From Bog-756 sp963769905 (lineage in GTDB: Bacteria; Actinomycetota; Acidimicrobiia; Acidimicrobiales; RAAP-2), in NCBI GenBank assembly GCA_963769905.1, contig CAVYNG010000002.1, forward strand, positions 310,001-374,000: a stretch of DNA of 64,000 bases, in the 5' to 3' direction. The stretch's first letter is position 1. Each line of letters opens with the position of its first letter. Of this stretch, positions 54,616 to 63,774 are shown piece by piece. Both the position numbers and the translations under genes were made by a program. The notes under the pieces are model-generated. The model had not been told where the DNA came from. It did no database searches and saw nothing but the letters and a program-made list of their open reading frames with translations.

Positions 54616-55410
54616 GTGATCGGCACCGAACATCTGACCTTCGAGCGAGTCGGCCCGACGGCGGTCGTCACCATGAACCGGCCCGAGGCGAAGAACGCGC
54701 TCTCCGGGCCGATGCTCGTCGGCATGGTGGACGCCTGGACGGAGATCGATTCGAACGACGACATCCGCTGCGCCATCCTGACCGGCGCCGGCGGGACCTT
54801 CTGCGCGGGGATGGACCTGAAGTCGATGTCGGGTCCGGGCTCCGAGGAGGTCCGGCAGCGGATGGCCGATGACCCCGACCTCCACTGGAAGGCGTTGCTG
54901 CGCCACTACTCGTTGAGGAAGCCGCTGATTGCAGCGGTCGAAGGCTGGGCAGTCGCAGGCGGAACGGAGATCCTGCAGGCAACTGACATCAGAGTCGCGG
55001 GTGAGAGCGCGAAGTTCGGTGTCTTCGAGGCACGAAGGGGGCTCTTCCCACTCGGCGGTTCGACGGTCAGGCTCCGGCGGCAGATCCCCTTCACCGTCGC
55101 CATGGACCTGTTGCTGACCGCGCGGGAGGTCTCTGCGCAGGAGGCAAAGGAGATCGGGCTCATCGGACGGGTGGCGCCCGACGGCACCGCGCTCGACTCC
55201 GCCCTCGAGATCGCCGAGATGATCTCGGCCAACGGTCCTCTCGCCGTCGAGGCCATCAAGGCTTCGGTGAAAGCAACCGAGGGGATCCCCGAAGAAGAGG
55301 CGCTGAAGACCGAGCTCGAGATCGGCTGGCCGATCTTCGCGACAGAGGACGCGAAAGAGGGTCAGAAGGCATTCGCAGAAAAGCGAACGCCTGTCTACCG
55401 GCGCAAGTGA
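54616..55410 (+). CDS. Enoyl-CoA hydratase/crotonase family (EchA19-like)
   Basis: This 264-residue crotonase hydrates enoyl-CoA. It has VVTMNRPEAKNALSG, the oxyanion-hole segment CAILTGAGGTFCAGMDLK, the AVEGWAVAGGTEILQATDIRV region (partly shown) with the second oxyanion glycines, and AKEIGLIGRV. From memory it is close to EchA19, a KstR-regulon hydratase of mycobacteria that acts on steroid side-chain enoyl-CoA. GTG 54616 has AGGAGG five bases before it. A hotdog thioesterase gene follows after 16 bases. Confidence 0.92.
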   Translation: MIGTEHLTFERVGPTAVVTMNRPEAKNALSGPMLVGMVDAWTEIDSNDDIRCAILTGAGGTFCAGMDLKSMSGPGSEEVRQRMADDPDLHWKALLRHYSLRKPLIAAVEGWAVAGGTEILQATDIRVAGESAKFGVFEARRGLFPLGGSTVRLRRQIPFTVAMDLLLTAREVSAQEAKEIGLIGRVAPDGTALDSALEIAEMISANGPLAVEAIKASVKATEGIPEEEALKTELEIGWPIFATEDAKEGQKAFAEKRTPVYRRK

Positions 55411-55426
55411 GCGGACGGACGGGTTC

Positions 55427-56188
55427 GTGATGTCAGGAGAGGACTCGCGCCGGAGGCTGTCCACGGCACTCCGCTCCGTCGCCTCGATGACCGTGGCGGC
55501 CGAGCTCGACGAAGACGTGCTCGAGGAGGCGGTCGACGCGATCGAGGCGGTCAAAGCCAAGATGGACACCGCGAGCGGCCCGGGAAAGCGCCCCCGCCGG
55601 ATACCGAACACCTCGCGGCCGGCCCAGGAGTTCTTCCCGACCAGCCCCATCATCGGAATGGAGAACCCGATCTCGCCGCCGGTGCGCGTCGAAGTCATCC
55701 GCGGCGACGACGGCCGGTTCCGCGAGATCCGAGGCGAGGTGAACTTCGACTTCCAGTACGAGGGGCCGCCGACCTGCGTGCACGGAGGGGTGATCGCGGA
55801 GACCTTCGACGAGGTTCTCGGCGCAGCCACCATCGCCGCGGGCAACCCGGGCATGACCGGTACCTTGACCATCCGGTACCGCAAACCGACGCCCCTGCGC
55901 ACCGATCTCCGGCTGGAGGCTCGCCTTACAGGCAGGAGCGGCCGGAAGATCCGCGCGTGGGCGGGCCTCTACGACGGCGACGTGCTCACCGCGGAAGCAG
56001 AGGGCATCTTCATCGAGGTCCGGCCGGTCCAGTTCGTAGGTATCGCCGAGCGCAACGCGACGAGCGTCGATCCGATGATCCGCGAGGCGATCCGGGCCGA
56101 GGCGGCTCGGACGGGCGCCGCCTCCGACGTACAAGGGGAAGTCGACGAGCGCACCGCGGTCGACCCGGAGGACCTCCCGACGTTCTGA
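55427..56188 (+). CDS. PaaI-type hotdog thioesterase
   Basis: This 253-residue protein has a hotdog thioesterase domain around residues 100-200, with CVHGGVIAETFDEVLGAA (the helix-capping His-Gly-Gly and acidic catalytic region) and LTIRYRKPTPLRTDL. The first 75 residues carry an acidic helix and the last 40 a hydrophilic tail. It probably hydrolyses an acyl-CoA in the same pathway as the hydratase 16 bases upstream. GTG 55427 or ATG 55430 may be the start. Confidence 0.88.
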   Translation: MMSGEDSRRRLSTALRSVASMTVAAELDEDVLEEAVDAIEAVKAKMDTASGPGKRPRRIPNTSRPAQEFFPTSPIIGMENPISPPVRVEVIRGDDGRFREIRGEVNFDFQYEGPPTCVHGGVIAETFDEVLGAATIAAGNPGMTGTLTIRYRKPTPLRTDLRLEARLTGRSGRKIRAWAGLYDGDVLTAEAEGIFIEVRPVQFVGIAERNATSVDPMIREAIRAEAARTGAASDVQGEVDERTAVDPEDLPTF

Positions 56189-56228
56189 CAGGAAAGCCCC
56201 CCCGGGGTTCCGAGCCGGGTGCCGAGGC

Positions 56229-57779
56229 TCAGATCTTCTCCCGCCCCTCCCAATAGGGATCGCGCAGCTTTCGCTTGTAGAGCTTGCCGTTGGGGTCGCG
56301 GGGCATCGAGTAGGTGAAGTCGATCGACTTCGGGGTCTTGAACTTGGCGAGTCGAGTCGAGCAGTACTCGAGGATCTCCGCTGCCGTCTCGTCGCTCGGC
56401 TCGATGCCCTCGGCAGGCTCGATGACCGCCTTGACCTCCTCGCCCCAATCGTCGTGGGGAATGCCGAAGACCGCGGCGTCCGCCACCTTCGGGAATCCGA
56501 GCAGGACGTTCTCGATCTCAGCCGGGTAGATGTTCGCTCCACCCGAGATGATCATGTCGATCTTCCGGTCGCGGAGAAAGAGGTACCCGTCCTCGTCGAT
56601 GAACCCCACGTCGCCGACGGTGAAGAAGGTCCCGATCCGGTTGTCCTTCGTCTTCTTCTCGTCCTTGTGGTACGAGAAGCCACCCGTCTGCATGGACATG
56701 TAGACCGTGCCGATGGTCCCTGGCTCTTCGATCCTGTTCCCATCGTCGTCGAAGATGGCGATCTCCGAGATGGGCCACGGCACGCCGACGGTCCCCGGCT
56801 TCTCGAGCCACTGCTCGGCGGTGACCAAGGTCCCGCCCCCCTCGGAGGCCGCGTAGTACTCGTCGATGGTGTTGCCCCACCACTCGATCATCTTGTACTT
56901 GACATCGACGGGACACGGGGCCGCCGCGTGGATCATGTGACGAAGCGAGGACATGTCGTACTTCGACCGGACGTCCTCGGGGAGCGCCAGCAGCCGGTGG
57001 AACTGGGTCGGGACCATGTGGGAGCTGGTCACCTTGTAGCGCTCGATGAGTGCGAGCATCTCCTCGGGCAGCCACTTGTCCATCAGGACGACCGTGTGGC
57101 CAAGGTGGATCGACGCGCCGGAGAATCGCAGCACCGCAGTGTGGTACAGGGGTGAGCCGACGATGTGCACGTTGTCGTCGTGGGGCTGGATCCCGAAGAG
57201 GAAGAGGATGCCCGACAGACCGAGAGCGGCCTCCTCGGGCGAGGCCCCACTCAGGGGTCGGTAGACGCCCTTCGGGTTGCCCGTGGTCCCCGAGGTGTAG
57301 TTCATGACGTCCCCGATGGTCCGCTCCTCGGGATCTGCGGTCGGCTCGGCCTCACGCATCGCGGCGAACGAGGAGAACCCGGCGACCTCGCCGACCGACA
57401 AAGAGGCCGACGAGGGGAGCTCGGCCTCCTTCGCCGCCTCCAGAGCGATGCCCGCGAACCGCTCGTGCGCGACGAACGCCTTGGCGTCGGAGTCGCGCAG
57501 GATGTAGGCGACCTCGGGCCCGACCAGGTGGTGGTTGATCGGCACCAGATACCAGCCGGCCTGGAGGGCGGCAAGGTAGAGCTCGAACATCTCGACACCG
57601 TTGGGCAGGAGGGTGGCAACCACGTCGCCGTTGCCGACGCCGAGCTTCCGGAGGCCGCGAACGACCTGGTTCACCCGTCCGAGCAGCTCACCGGCCGTGT
57701 ACACGCTGCCGTCCGGGGCGACCAGCGCGAGGTGGTCCGGGTCCTCGTGCGCCAGTGCCCAAAATCCGAGATCGCCCAT
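56229..57779 (-). CDS. Acyl-CoA synthetase (AMP-forming, FadD type)
   Basis: This 516-residue ligase activates a fatty or steroid acid to its CoA ester through an acyl-AMP. It has the P-loop MNYTSGTTGNPKGV near residue 158, HMVPTQFHRLL, EYYAASEGGG, the hinge VGDVGFIDEDGYLFLRDR and the C-terminal catalytic lysine in PRDPNGKLYKRKLRDP. ATG 57779 is chosen because AAGGGGGG precedes it; GTG-like start 57851 would add 24 atypical residues. It is divergent from the SDR and shares a KstR-like site with it. Confidence 0.94.
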   Translation of the reverse strand: MGDLGFWALAHEDPDHLALVAPDGSVYTAGELLGRVNQVVRGLRKLGVGNGDVVATLLPNGVEMFELYLAALQAGWYLVPINHHLVGPEVAYILRDSDAKAFVAHERFAGIALEAAKEAELPSSASLSVGEVAGFSSFAAMREAEPTADPEERTIGDVMNYTSGTTGNPKGVYRPLSGASPEEAALGLSGILFLFGIQPHDDNVHIVGSPLYHTAVLRFSGASIHLGHTVVLMDKWLPEEMLALIERYKVTSSHMVPTQFHRLLALPEDVRSKYDMSSLRHMIHAAAPCPVDVKYKMIEWWGNTIDEYYAASEGGGTLVTAEQWLEKPGTVGVPWPISEIAIFDDDGNRIEEPGTIGTVYMSMQTGGFSYHKDEKKTKDNRIGTFFTVGDVGFIDEDGYLFLRDRKIDMIISGGANIYPAEIENVLLGFPKVADAAVFGIPHDDWGEEVKAVIEPAEGIEPSDETAAEILEYCSTRLAKFKTPKSIDFTYSMPRDPNGKLYKRKLRDPYWEGREKI

Positions 57780-57957
57780 GTTGATCGGTCCCCCCTTGTG
57801 CCGGATGGTACCGGTTGTCTTCTGGCTGGCCGCCGGGAACGGTGCCGACACGTCCTCCCGTAGGACGCAGATGGACGCTCCGCAGAGTGCCGTGTCGTTA
57901 CGTCGTTCGGCGCCATCTCCTGCCGGGGCTGGTTGGCACCGAACCGCTGCGGGACGC

Positions 57958-57971
57958 TAGAACAGGTTCTC
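57958..57971. promoter_or_regulatory. KstR-like operator between FadD-type gene and SDR
   Basis: TAGAAC, AG, GTTCTC matches TnnAACnnGTTnnA at all but the last base (C for A). It lies 179 bases before the synthetase start and 132 before the SDR start, in the 323-base divergent region. That region has no gene. Confidence 0.5.
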
Positions 57972-58102
57972 GTAAGCGGTCAACCGCCGGTCCCGCGCCA
58001 GGGGCCGTAGGCCGCATCGGGTGACCGGTGCCACCCGATGGGCGTTCTCGGGCCGGCGCATGATCGCGATCGAACGTTCGAGACGGAGGAGCAGTTTCTC
58101 AG

Positions 58103-59017
58103 ATGGGTGATTTCCTCGAGGGCAGAGTCGTCGCCGTCACCGGTGGTGGAGGTGGCATCGGTCGAGCCGTGGCACTCGCCGCGGCGGCCGAGGGCGCCAG
58201 GGTGGTGGTCGCCGACATCGGCGTCTCGATGGCCGGTGAGGACCCGACCAGCAAGGTGGCCGAAGCGGTCGTCGACGAGATCACCGGTGCGGGCGGCGAG
58301 GCGCTCGCCATGGCAGAGAGCGTGACCACGCTCGAGGGCGGCGAGAAGATCGTCGCGGCCGGCGTGGAGCGGTGGGGGCGCATCGACGGGGTCGTCTGCG
58401 TAGCGGGCATCCTGCGGGAGCGCATGCTGTTCAACATGTCCGAGGAAGAGTGGGACGCCGTGGTCGAAACCCACTTGAAGGGCCATTTCACGCTGTTTCG
58501 CGCGGCCTCCGCGATCATGCGGAAGCAAGAGGGCGGGGGTTCGTTGGTCGCATTCACCTCGGGCGCCTTCGCCGGGAGTGTCGCCCAGGCGAATTACGCG
58601 GCTGCGAAGGGTGGAGTCGTGTCGCTGGTGCGTTCGGCCGCGGCGGGCCTCATTCGTTACGGCATCACCGCCAATGCGATCGCCCCGGTCGCTCGCACCC
58701 GGATGTCCGCGAACGTCCCGATGGAGCTTGCCGAGAACGGCGACCCCGAGGACGTCGCGCCGCTCGTGGTCTACCTCCTGTCGGACCGGGCCAAGCATGT
58801 GACCGGTCAGGTGTACACCGCGGTCGGGCCGAAGATCGCGGTGTGGAACCAACCCCGCGAGGTCCGGGCGGTGTACGCGGACGGGAGATGGACTCCCGAG
58901 GAGATCGCCGCCCGACTCGACTCGACGGTCGGACAGGAGCGCATGCCTCTGCTCGACCAGCTCGAGGCCTACCGGAGGGCTGCCGAGGAGAAGGCCTCGG
59001 GCGAGGGCGGCTCCTGA
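58103..59017 (+). CDS. SDR family oxidoreductase (steroid/acyl-CoA type)
   Basis: This 304-residue short-chain dehydrogenase has VTGGGGGIGRAVAL near residue 12, VADIGVS at strand 2, the catalytic serine in AFTSGAFAGS, and the YAAAK active site. The long C-terminal tail after TGQVYTAVG is typical of hydroxyacyl-CoA or hydroxysteroid dehydrogenases of the MFE-2 type. Neighbouring acyl-CoA genes and the KstR-like operator support a role in lipid or steroid breakdown; the substrate is not proven. ATG 58103 follows GGAGGAG at 11 bases. Confidence 0.9.
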   Translation: MGDFLEGRVVAVTGGGGGIGRAVALAAAAEGARVVVADIGVSMAGEDPTSKVAEAVVDEITGAGGEALAMAESVTTLEGGEKIVAAGVERWGRIDGVVCVAGILRERMLFNMSEEEWDAVVETHLKGHFTLFRAASAIMRKQEGGGSLVAFTSGAFAGSVAQANYAAAKGGVVSLVRSAAAGLIRYGITANAIAPVARTRMSANVPMELAENGDPEDVAPLVVYLLSDRAKHVTGQVYTAVGPKIAVWNQPREVRAVYADGRWTPEEIAARLDSTVGQERMPLLDQLEAYRRAAEEKASGEGGS

Positions 59018-59033
59018 GCGACCGGTCCGTTTC

Positions 59034-59408
59034 TCACTCACTCTCGAGTTGGGCGAGGAGCTTCTTCGGCGCGACGGTTCGGTACGCCTCCTCGCAGAGC
59101 ATCTCGACCTCGTCCAAGTCGACACCTCTGTCGAGACGCATGCCGACCCAGCCGCGACCGCCCACGTAGGGCGGCCGGAAGTAGCGATCGGGATCCGACC
59201 TGACGAAGGTCTCCTGGGCCCCCGGTGGGGCTGCGCACCACAGGTGGGGGAATACGTGATCGTGGTGGCCCTCCGGCCAGAGCTGCACGAACTGTCGACC
59301 GGCGAAGAAGGCCGGTGCTCCGTGGCTCGTCTTCTCGACCGCGCCCGGCAGGGAGAGGCAGACGGAGCGGACGCGGACCTCGAGGGAGCGTGAGGCCCGC
59401 GCGGTCAT
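59034..59408 (-). CDS. MmcQ/YjbR family protein (second copy)
   Basis: This 124-residue protein has the MmcQ/YjbR fold: VRSVCLSLPGAVEKTSHGAP, RPPYVGGRGWVGMRLD and the terminal EEAYRTVAPKKLLAQL helix (partly shown). Function unknown; a paralogue is at 27017. ATG 59408 overlaps the upstream MerR stop by ATGA, so it is probably controlled by that regulator. Confidence 0.87.
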   Translation of the reverse strand: MTARASRSLEVRVRSVCLSLPGAVEKTSHGAPAFFAGRQFVQLWPEGHHDHVFPHLWCAAPPGAQETFVRSDPDRYFRPPYVGGRGWVGMRLDRGVDLDEVEMLCEEAYRTVAPKKLLAQLESE

Positions 59409-59848
59409 TCCTCCTCCAATTCGGCACCGGCGAGCGTGGCCGCGTGGCCGCGGACACCGCGCTGGAACGTCGGGCATTCGTCGAGCGCCGGGTGCGGACA
59501 GGTGACCGTGTGCTCGAGGATCGATCTGGCGAGCTCGAGTTCGCGGAGGCGTCGGTCGATGCGCTCGATCTTGCGGTGCGCCTGCTCGCGCCAGTCGTCG
59601 GCGAAGGTCCCCGCGGGGGTGACGATCGCGCGGATCTCGCCGATGGTGAGCCCTGCCACCTGCAGCAGGTCGATGAGCGCGACGTGCTCGACCGAGCGGG
59701 CCGGGTAGACCCGCATCCCGCCTTCCCGGCCGGTGGGCTCGAGCAAGTGCTCCCGTTCGTAATAGCGGAGGGCCGATGAGGCCTTGCCGGTGCGCTCGCC
59801 GAGCTCGGTGATGGTGATGGTGACGGTCCCGTCGGCCCGGTTCCCCAT
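59405..59848 (-). CDS. MerR-family transcriptional regulator
   Basis: This 147-residue regulator has an N-terminal winged helix (ITITELGERTGKASSALRYY, then MRVYPARSVEHVALIDLLQVAGLTIGEI, partly shown) and a dimerisation helix. The C-terminal CPHPALDECPTF has two cysteines that could sense metal, redox state or a small molecule. It forms an operon with the MmcQ protein. A TTGAA/TTCAA dyad lies 5-20 bases before its start, so it is likely autoregulated. ATG 59848 begins the conserved wing region. Confidence 0.92.
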   Translation of the reverse strand: MGNRADGTVTITITELGERTGKASSALRYYEREHLLEPTGREGGMRVYPARSVEHVALIDLLQVAGLTIGEIRAIVTPAGTFADDWREQAHRKIERIDRRLRELELARSILEHTVTCPHPALDECPTFQRGVRGHAATLAGAELEEE

Positions 59849-59852
59849 TGAC

Positions 59853-59868
59853 TTGAACCATACTTCAA
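59853..59868. promoter_or_regulatory. MerR-type dyad between MerR and methyltransferase genes
   Basis: TTGAA (59853-59857) and TTCAA (59864-59868) are inverted repeats around six bases, in the 36-base gap between the divergent MerR and methyltransferase starts. MerR proteins bind such dyads between promoter boxes and could regulate both directions. Confidence 0.55.
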
Positions 59869-59884
59869 CGTGGAGAATCGGGCC

Positions 59885-60472
59885 ATGGGACAGCGTGGGT
59901 TCGAGGGTCTCGCCGGTCGTGCGACCGCGAAGATCATGGCGCGGATGAACCGTGACAGCGAACGCGAGGCGGTCGACCTCCTCGCTCCGTCCCGCGACCA
60001 TCGAGTTGTCGCTGTCGGGATCGGCCCGGGCATCGGGGTCGATCTGCTCGCCTCACGGTTGTCCGACGGGAAGGTGACCGGTGTCGACCCGTCCGAGGCG
60101 ATGCTCGCCGAGGCACGACGACGAAACCGAGGGTGGATCAGCTGTGGTGTGGTCGAGCTGGTCGAGGGCACGGCCAGTGCGCTCGACTGGCGCGACGGTG
60201 AGTTCGACGGGGCGATCGCGGTCAACTCGATTCAGCTCTGGGAGCCACTGGACGTGTCGCTGTCGGAAGTGGCCAGGGTGCTCCGGAACAGGGCCCGTCT
60301 CGTCACGATCACCCACGACTGGGCGATCGAGCGCTCGAGCGGGACGGGTGTCGACGTGTGGTCCGAACGGATCAGCGAACTGTGCGGACCCTCAGGGTTC
60401 GCCGCTCCCCGGGTCTGGCGAGCGCGGGCCGAAGGCGGAAAGGCGGTGGCCTTCGAGGCGACCAAGGTGTGA
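59885..60472 (+). CDS. Class I SAM-dependent methyltransferase
   Basis: This 195-residue protein has a Rossmann-type SAM-binding region: VVAVGIGPGIGVDLLASRL (motif I), VTGVDPSEAMLAEARRR (motif II acidic residue), and the FDGAIAVNSIQLW strand (motif IV area, partly shown). It resembles small UbiE/COQ5-type methyltransferases; the substrate is unknown. ATG 59885 has GGAG nine bases before it; GTG 59870 is possible. Divergent from MerR and probably under its control. Confidence 0.85.
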   Translation: MGQRGFEGLAGRATAKIMARMNRDSEREAVDLLAPSRDHRVVAVGIGPGIGVDLLASRLSDGKVTGVDPSEAMLAEARRRNRGWISCGVVELVEGTASALDWRDGEFDGAIAVNSIQLWEPLDVSLSEVARVLRNRARLVTITHDWAIERSSGTGVDVWSERISELCGPSGFAAPRVWRARAEGGKAVAFEATKV

Positions 60473-60546
60473 CCGCGACGGCGCCACGCGTCGCCGACGT
60501 CGGATCGTGAGCACCGACGCGGCCGGGTGACCCGCCGATCGAGCAC

Positions 60547-61419
60547 TCACTCTTCGAACGTGAAGAGGCAGACCTGGGTCGCGTAGGCGACGAGCCGCCC
60601 CGGATCGGTCCCTGCCTGGCCGAAGTCCCACAGCGCCATGTCCACCGAGGCGTATCCGCCACCCGCGAAACGGGCTCGGCTGTGAGCGAAGACCCACTCG
60701 GCTCGCCAGGTGTCGAGAAGGTGGAACGTGAGATCCACGCTCGGAGCGAACCAGCCGGTGGTCCGGCGGCCCACCTTCTCGCCGATCGCGCCCGGCATCG
60801 TGTCCGCGAAGACGATAAGTGCCAGGGGATCGAGCGTCCCGTCGTCGAGGAGCGGAAGCTCGTCCAGGTGGTACCAGGCTCCGTGCTCTGCCCGGTCCGG
60901 TTCGTACTCGTCCCACGGTGCGTGCCCGATGCCGGTCCGTCCCTCCACCCGCCCGTCCCAGAAGGGCATTGGTGGGAACGGGTCGACGCCCGGCGGTGGC
61001 GGGTCGCGGTAGGAGCGCGACTCGGCGAGAGGCGTGAAATCCCTGGGCGGATCGAGGTCGACGAAGTCGAAGCCGCGTCGTCCCGAACCGAACACCGCCG
61101 TCGTCACGTGCCCGTGCGAGGCAGCCGGGTTCCGCACTTCCGCCCGGAGGTGGGACATCGATCGGCCCGAACGGAGCGTCGAGACGTCGACCACGACGTC
61201 GCCGTGTGCAACCGGAGCCACGTAGGCGGTGTGCAGCGTGCGCAGGGTCTGCCCGGCGCGGTCGAGCGTGCTTGCCATCGCGCGTACGGCCAGCGCGGTG
61301 ACGACGCCGCCCTGTGGGAGCGGACGAAGGTTCCACCCTTCGTCGATCGTCCCCGCGTACCACCCCGGCGTGCCTGCGAGGGGGGTCACCCGGGTCGTCG
61401 ATCCGAAGGCACTCTCCAT
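60547..61419 (-). CDS. Double-hotdog acyl-CoA thioesterase family protein
   Basis: The 290-residue protein has two hotdog-like halves: the first with LPQGGVVTALAVRAM and TLHTAYVAPVAHGDV, the second with FADTMPGAIGEKVGRRTTGW and VDLTFHLLDT. This matches the TesB-like thioesterase superfamily found beside lipid-degradation genes. It likely hydrolyses or binds acyl-CoA; the chain specificity is not evident. ATG 61419 has GGAGGAAG six bases before it. The 33-base gap to the hydrolase behind it suggests co-transcription. Confidence 0.87.
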   Translation of the reverse strand: MESAFGSTTRVTPLAGTPGWYAGTIDEGWNLRPLPQGGVVTALAVRAMASTLDRAGQTLRTLHTAYVAPVAHGDVVVDVSTLRSGRSMSHLRAEVRNPAASHGHVTTAVFGSGRRGFDFVDLDPPRDFTPLAESRSYRDPPPPGVDPFPPMPFWDGRVEGRTGIGHAPWDEYEPDRAEHGAWYHLDELPLLDDGTLDPLALIVFADTMPGAIGEKVGRRTTGWFAPSVDLTFHLLDTWRAEWVFAHSRARFAGGGYASVDMALWDFGQAGTDPGRLVAYATQVCLFTFEE

Positions 61420-61452
61420 AGGTGGACTTCCTCCACTGCTCGCGAACGGTGT

Positions 61453-63774
61453 CTACCCGCCGTTGGTGGCCGGCACGTAAGTCCTGCAGGGCTGGCCGCG
61501 AAGGGACGGGCAGGCGGGCTGAGGGTCGGGCGGCGTGATGCCCGGCACGACCGAGAGGACGAGGGCTGACGGAGTGGCACCGCCGAGCCCGACCATGTCG
61601 CTCACGGCTCCCTGTGTCTGGTAGGTCGAGAACTCCCACACCGGCCGCTCGCCGCCGGGCGCGGCGATCGTCACCCGGATCCGCGATCCGGCCCGGAACG
61701 CGTACCCGAACGGAAGGATCGGGATACGGACCAGCGTGTACTTCCCGTGGGGGAGTGGCGCCGCGGTGGACGCGAGGTAGGTGGGCACCGGATGGGTGGC
61801 GGTCGAGGCCGCGCCGTCGAGAGCCCGGTCGCTCGCCCTCAGTTCGCCGGTCTGGACGAACAACTCCTTCCCGTCGGGGCGGACCTCGGACACCGTGGCC
61901 TGGAGGTCGGTGTCGGTCGCGGTGCTCTCGACCCACAGGTCGAGGCTCGCCGGTCCGACGACCACGAGGTCGTGGGCGAGTGGCGCCGAGACGAAGCCGA
62001 GCCCGTCACTGCCGGTCACCGGTGCCCAGTCGTAGGGAGGGAGTGCCGCCCAGGGGTTACCGCTGGGAGGGAGGGTGGTGGCCGGCCGGGCCGAGGGATC
62101 GGGCCGGAACGACACCGACTCGGCGCTCGGAGTCCCCGCCTCGAGGGTTCCGCTGGGGCCGAGGTGGAGCGTCGTCGCCCGAGCCGACGGCGGGGGCCAC
62201 GACGTGAAGTCCTTGCTCCATACAGGCTGCAGCGCCCCGGGGCCGGCACTTCCTCCGCCGTTGTCGAAGAGGACGCGGACCCTCGGTTGCTGCTCGAACG
62301 CGGTTCGGGCGGCGACGACGTTCGGCTCGTTGGTGAACTGCATCGGCGGTAGCGGCTCGGCCGGTGCGTCGGCCAGCGCCGCATAGAACTCGGGCGCAAG
62401 GGCCGTAAGCACCGACGAGGGCGATGGCACCTTGTCCGCCACGAAGATGTCGAGGAACTCGAGCCACCGGGTCAGCGTGCCTGGTCCGAGCGAGTCGGCG
62501 TGTGTGCCGTTGACCATCGTGACCCAGACGTGCGGATCAGCTGCGAGGTCGCCCACGATGGCGGGCCACTGGCCTCCGGTCTGCTCGTCCTGGAAGGCGC
62601 CCGAGAGGAACACCGGCACCTGGGCCTTCTTCGCCCAGGTGGCAGGAGCCCGTTGCGTGTAGAGCGAGGGCACCCGGTGACTGGCCTCGCCGAGAAGCGC
62701 GTCGACGTTCTGGGTCTGGCCGTGCAGGGCCTGGTTTGCGAGGCATCGGGTGTCGCCCTGTTCGATGAGGACCTTGGCGTAGGTCTGGCCGCCCTCCGGG
62801 GCGGGTTTGGCGTCCGACACTCGCTGCGCGAGCCACGTGCCCGCGAATCCGGAGTTGAACATGCCGCCGGGGAACCCCGTGTTGTAGAGATCGTCAGTGA
62901 GGCTCATCGGCGCGATCGCGGCCAACCCCGGCGGCCGGGTCCCGGCGACGAACATCTGGGAGATCCCCGAGAACGAGATCCCCACCATGCCGACCTTGTG
63001 GTTGGCGGCCCACGGTTGGGCGGCGACGATCTGCACGGCGTCGTAGCCGTCGTAGGTGGTGGGCAGGTCGAACAGGTCGAACGCACCCCCCGAGCACCCG
63101 GTCCCGCGCATCTGCAGGCTGACGGTCGCGAACCCGAGCAGCGGTGCGATCAAAGAGCCGACCGCGGTCGCGGTGTCGGGCAGCAACGGGTCCGAAGTGG
63201 TCTCACCGTCTTGGTGAAGCTCGGCATCGATGAGGCTGTGCGGCGCGGCGATCGCGTACCCCGATTCCTCGATGACGGTCGGGAAGGGACCGCCATCGAG
63301 GCTTTTCCCCGCGGGGAGCCGGACCGTGGCGGCAAGCTTCACGCCGTCGCGCATCGTGATGTAGTTGAGGCCGGCCGTCAGGTGCTGTCCCGAGTAGAAG
63401 GTCGCGGGGGGAGTGTCGACGGGTGCGAGCACCCGGAAGGAAGCAGTGGAGGCGACCCTCCTGCCGTTCGCCGCGCGGAAGGTGTACCCGGGGCCCGGGG
63501 CGACACCCCGGACGATCAGGCTCCCGAGGCCGTCGGCCGCCCCGCTCCCGACCTCGTCGCCGGCCGCATTGGCGAGGACGAGGTGCGTGCCGGGTGCGGC
63601 GCCGAGCACGTAGGCCTGTCCGATCGAGCCGTGTCCGGTGAACGTCGCCTTGGCATTCGCCCGGGGCGCGAGTTGACCGGTGGGCGAGTCGACCTGCGTC
63701 GCAGCCGACGAGCACGCGGTCAGGAGGGCGGTGAGCGCCACGAGCGCCACGAGCGACCTCGCCGGTCTCGTCAT
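61453..63774 (-). CDS. Secreted CocE/NonD-type S15 hydrolase lipoprotein
   Basis: This 773-residue protein has a signal peptide with the lipobox LTAC near residue 20, so it is a surface lipoprotein. The middle is an alpha/beta hydrolase of the X-Pro dipeptidyl-peptidase (S15)/CocE type: NYITMRDGVKLAATVRLP, LQMRGTGCSGG, the nucleophile in VGMVGISFSGI, and GTHADSLGPG with the catalytic histidine. The C-terminal third is the jelly-roll domain with VPTYLASTAAPLPHGKYTLV (partly shown). ATG 63774 is used; GTG 63789 adds five residues. Substrate unknown; ester or amide bonds are likely. Confidence 0.9.
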   Translation of the reverse strand: MTRPARSLVALVALTALLTACSSAATQVDSPTGQLAPRANAKATFTGHGSIGQAYVLGAAPGTHLVLANAAGDEVGSGAADGLGSLIVRGVAPGPGYTFRAANGRRVASTASFRVLAPVDTPPATFYSGQHLTAGLNYITMRDGVKLAATVRLPAGKSLDGGPFPTVIEESGYAIAAPHSLIDAELHQDGETTSDPLLPDTATAVGSLIAPLLGFATVSLQMRGTGCSGGAFDLFDLPTTYDGYDAVQIVAAQPWAANHKVGMVGISFSGISQMFVAGTRPPGLAAIAPMSLTDDLYNTGFPGGMFNSGFAGTWLAQRVSDAKPAPEGGQTYAKVLIEQGDTRCLANQALHGQTQNVDALLGEASHRVPSLYTQRAPATWAKKAQVPVFLSGAFQDEQTGGQWPAIVGDLAADPHVWVTMVNGTHADSLGPGTLTRWLEFLDIFVADKVPSPSSVLTALAPEFYAALADAPAEPLPPMQFTNEPNVVAARTAFEQQPRVRVLFDNGGGSAGPGALQPVWSKDFTSWPPPSARATTLHLGPSGTLEAGTPSAESVSFRPDPSARPATTLPPSGNPWAALPPYDWAPVTGSDGLGFVSAPLAHDLVVVGPASLDLWVESTATDTDLQATVSEVRPDGKELFVQTGELRASDRALDGAASTATHPVPTYLASTAAPLPHGKYTLVRIPILPFGYAFRAGSRIRVTIAAPGGERPVWEFSTYQTQGAVSDMVGLGGATPSALVLSVVPGITPPDPQPACPSLRGQPCRTYVPATNGG

